Below are positions 61,153-64,000 of a DNA stretch of 64,000 nucleotides, piece after piece (the stretch's first letter is position 1; every line of letters starts with the position of its first letter). The DNA lies in the NCBI GenBank assembly GCA_902623685.1, contig CACNUQ010000003.1, positions 60,357 to 124,356 of the forward strand. The letters run 5' to 3'. The notes below the pieces were generated by a model, which was not told the DNA's origin, made no database searches, and saw only the letters and a list, made by a program, of their open reading frames with translations. A program made the position numbers and the translations under genes. Origin of the DNA: an uncultured SAR86 cluster bacterium (GTDB lineage: Bacteria; Pseudomonadota; Gammaproteobacteria; Magnimaribacterales; D2472).

Positions 61153-61896
61153 TTGATGAGAAAGCCAAGAATTTTTTGCCCTGAATTGTCTTCACCACAA
61201 TATAAGTGCACCAACATAAAACAAATCCATCATCTTGCCAAGGTTCTCAGGCTAAAACTAAATGATCATGTAGAACTATTCGATGGTAAAGGTGCTTTAA
61301 CCAGGGGAGCCGTTCAAGAAATTGCAAAGGATCATATAAAATTCGAGGTTGATAGCCTGTCATTTTTGAAAAACCCTTACTTAAAATTTTATCAAGTAAT
61401 AATTCCTTACATTAAAAAAGAGAATTTAATTTTTTCATTGCAAAAGCTTGTTGAGCTTGGAGTCAATTCAATTTTGATCTATAAACCCGAACTTCTAGAT
61501 CAATCATTAACAAAGAAAGATTTGAATAAATTAAATGATCGCGTTGAGGAAGCTGTAATTCATGCCTGCGAGCAATCTGGCTGCAATCATCTCCCCAAGA
61601 CAAAATTTTTTAATGACCTTGCGCAATGTCTTCAAAGCATAAAGGGGAATACAAATTTCGATGGAGTATTTGTTCTTGATACAATTGCTAATCAATTTTT
61701 TAACAATAATGAAAGTTTGAGTTTAGATGAAATCAGTATTATCACAGGACCTGAATCGGGTTTTTCAGAAAGAGAACGTGAAACTATGGATGCATTTGGA
61801 TTAAAGTCTCTTAAAATAGGGCATTATGTTTTGCGTGCTGAAACTGCTCCTGTAATTGGAATCTCTAAATTTCATACCTTGCTTGGAGAAAACTAA
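61153..61896 (+). CDS. rsmE: 16S rRNA (uracil1498-N3)-methyltransferase
   Basis: KVLRLKLNDHVELFDGKG, HACEQSGC, ITGPESGFSERE, LRAETAPV. Confidence 0.95.
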   Translation: MMRKPRIFCPELSSPQYKCTNIKQIHHLAKVLRLKLNDHVELFDGKGALTRGAVQEIAKDHIKFEVDSLSFLKNPYLKFYQVIIPYIKKENLIFSLQKLVELGVNSILIYKPELLDQSLTKKDLNKLNDRVEEAVIHACEQSGCNHLPKTKFFNDLAQCLQSIKGNTNFDGVFVLDTIANQFFNNNESLSLDEISIITGPESGFSERERETMDAFGLKSLKIGHYVLRAETAPVIGISKFHTLLGEN

Positions 61897-62828
61897 TGCA
61901 AGGCACTTCCTCACTATTTATCACTGATCCTTTAGAAAGCTTAAACCCAAAAAAAGATACAACTATTTTATGGATGCAAGAGGCATCTAACTTGGGAGGG
62001 CAGATTCTCCAATGTGAACCGAAAGACCTAATTTATGAGGAGCAACAAACTTTTACAAAATTTTTAGAAATTAAAGATCCTAGAAAGCATCCACAGGTTG
62101 GTAAAATGGTCGACGAAATTAGACCCCTCAAAGATTTTGATTATATATTTATGAGAAAAGATCCACCGGTTAATGTGGACTATATGAATACTTTACATAT
62201 TTTATCCCAGGCAGAATTTGAAGGTGCCAATATTTTAAATCGACCCTCGGCTTTAATGAAATTTAATGAAAAAATTTTCGCTCTTCAATTTTCTGATTGG
62301 ATGCCAGATACTAGCGTCATTTGTAAAGAAGATGACTTTAAATTATTTAAGGAAAAATACTCTGACGTTATTCTAAAACCCCTCAATGGCATGGGTGGAG
62401 ATTCAATCCATAAGTTCGATAAAACTTCTGAAGATCACTTAAAAATTTTTAAAGAACTCACCAATAATTATAAAACAATGGTAATGGTTCAAAATTTCTT
62501 ACCTGAAATTTATGATGGAGATTATCGAATACTTATAATTAATGGTGAACCTTTCCCTATTGGATTAGCAAGAATTCCGCAAAAAGGAAGTTTTAAAGGT
62601 AATCTTGCTGCTGGTGGCAGAGGTGAAGCTAGAGAATTATCTGCTGAACAAATTCAAGCAAGCAAAGAAATCGGCAAGATATTAATTCAAGAGGGTATTT
62701 TGTTTGCAGGAATTGATATGATCGGCAGTTCTTTGACTGAAATTAATATAACTAGCCCAACTGGCGCAAGAGAGATTCTTACCCAGACTGGTCAAAATCC
62801 CATCAAAGCTTTGCTTCAATCCATTTAA
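61896..62828 (+). CDS. gshB: Glutathione synthetase
   Basis: IFMRKDPPVNVDYM, LKPLNGMGGDSI, GGRGEARELS, EINITSPTGAREI. Confidence 0.96.
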   Translation: MQGTSSLFITDPLESLNPKKDTTILWMQEASNLGGQILQCEPKDLIYEEQQTFTKFLEIKDPRKHPQVGKMVDEIRPLKDFDYIFMRKDPPVNVDYMNTLHILSQAEFEGANILNRPSALMKFNEKIFALQFSDWMPDTSVICKEDDFKLFKEKYSDVILKPLNGMGGDSIHKFDKTSEDHLKIFKELTNNYKTMVMVQNFLPEIYDGDYRILIINGEPFPIGLARIPQKGSFKGNLAAGGRGEARELSAEQIQASKEIGKILIQEGILFAGIDMIGSSLTEINITSPTGAREILTQTGQNPIKALLQSI

Positions 62829-62829
62829 A

Positions 62830-63447
62830 ATGCAACCGCTTATTTATAAAGAAAGAGTTCAAAGATGGGGATTTAAACAATCAATGCTCACATCTTTAAT
62901 ATTTCATGGAATAGTTATATTTGGAATTAGTTTTGTTGTAATTCAGCAACCTTGGAAATTCAATGAGGAAGCAATTGTCAATATCAGATTTGCTAATGAA
63001 GAATTTGACATGCAAGGAAGATCTAATAGTGGTTTTGATTCAATTCAAAGGAATAATCAACAAGCTGCAATGGTCACCAGAGATTCAAATCCTCAAGATC
63101 AATCTCAGCTTAGAGTTAGACGTTTAGAATCTAACTCAACTTTGGAAAGTTATGAAACTATTTATTTAAATGCATGGCAGAGACAAGTAGAAACGACTGG
63201 CTTTTTCCAAATTTCTCAAAAAGACATATTACAAGGCAATTTTAAAGTACAAATCAGATCGATAATTGACTCCATGGGAAATTTAATAGGAGCTGATATT
63301 TTAAAATCTTCAGGTAATTCATCAATGGATGCTTTAGCATTAAAAATTTTACAACAAGCAGCTCCATTTGAACCATTTCCTGTGGATATGGCGTCCAATT
63401 ATCAGCAGCTTGAGATTATTAGAGATTGGAATTTTACAAATTCTTAG
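62830..63447 (+). CDS. TonB-like energy transducer
   Basis: Single N-terminal TM; C-terminal FKVQIRSIIDSMGNLIGADILKSSGNSSMDALALKILQQAAPFEPFP. Confidence 0.88.
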   Translation: MQPLIYKERVQRWGFKQSMLTSLIFHGIVIFGISFVVIQQPWKFNEEAIVNIRFANEEFDMQGRSNSGFDSIQRNNQQAAMVTRDSNPQDQSQLRVRRLESNSTLESYETIYLNAWQRQVETTGFFQISQKDILQGNFKVQIRSIIDSMGNLIGADILKSSGNSSMDALALKILQQAAPFEPFPVDMASNYQQLEIIRDWNFTNS

Positions 63448-63449
63448 CA

Positions 63450-63857
63450 ATGCAGATATTAGCTTTTGATTTCGGTACCCAATATATTGGCGTTGCGGTT
63501 GGACAAACAGTAACAAACACATCTTCGCCGTTAGTTGTATTGAAGGTTGATCGTGAGGAAAAAGAAATATGGGACTCAATTTCTGATCTCATTGAAGAGT
63601 GGAAACCTGATCAAATATTAGTTGGAAAACCATTGAATATGGACGGAACCCCCAGTGAAATGATGAAGAAAATTGACCCATTTTTTAAGAAAATTAAAAA
63701 GATTACTAATATACCTTGTGAATTAGTTGATGAAAGATTAACCTCTTTTGAGGCGAAAGAGTTGGCGAAAATTGATTCTAAGTTAGATCGAATAGATCAT
63801 TTGTCAGCCAAATTATTTTTAGATAACTGGATAGATCACCATGTCGATTCCGACTAG
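63450..63857 (+). CDS. yqgF: Holliday junction resolvase-like RuvX/YqgF
   Basis: LAFDFGTQYIGVAVG, VGKPLNMDG, VDERLTS; start MQILAFDFG preferred over track 63426. Confidence 0.95.
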   Translation: MQILAFDFGTQYIGVAVGQTVTNTSSPLVVLKVDREEKEIWDSISDLIEEWKPDQILVGKPLNMDGTPSEMMKKIDPFFKKIKKITNIPCELVDERLTSFEAKELAKIDSKLDRIDHLSAKLFLDNWIDHHVDSD

Positions 63858-64000
63858 TTTCATTGATCAATTACTAGATCAAACCGATATCGTCGATGTT
63901 GTTAGTCGTCGCATACCTCTTAATAAAAAAGGGTCAAACTTTTGGTGCCAATGTCCATTTCATGATGATTCAAATCCCTCTATGGCTGTCAATCAAGAGA
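63841..64000 (+). CDS. dnaG: DNA primase, N-terminal fragment (runs off window)
   Basis: Translated by hand: MSIPTSFIDQLLDQTDIVDVVSRRIPLNKKGSNFWCQCPFHDDSNPSMAVNQE, the zinc-binding domain start. Confidence 0.93.
   Translation, partial: MSIPTSFIDQLLDQTDIVDVVSRRIPLNKKGSNFWCQCPFHDDSNPSMAVNQE

Overview
This 64 kb AT-rich window is bacterial chromosome. Gene content and synteny (fis-purH-purD, lptD-surA-pdxA-ksgA-apaH, gmk-rpoZ-spoT, trpEGDC, yqgF next to dnaG) point to a marine gammaproteobacterium with a streamlined genome, possibly SAR86-like; that taxonomic placement is inference. Most of the window is densely packed housekeeping genes with short intergenic gaps. I found no CRISPR array, rRNA, transposase or integrase. 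The part that looks accessory is about 5.7-8.9 kb. There, a tRNA-Phe gene is followed by a perfect 47-bp duplication of its 3' end (5752-5798 and 6450-6496). The duplication brackets a 0.7 kb integrase-less mini-element that encodes one putative secreted protein. Directly after it lies a GH106-like ORF whose domain order appears circularly permuted. Other points of interest: a GSII-type glutamine synthetase, rather than GSI, placed in front of ntrBC behind a readable sigma54/NtrC promoter; a decayed tandem duplication of the 3' end of the neighbouring yqiA-like gene; an amidohydrolase pair whose second member appears to have lost all metal ligands; and a pyrophosphatase pump with the K+-dependent signature. 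No homology search could be run. Product calls come from recognising motifs in the translations.
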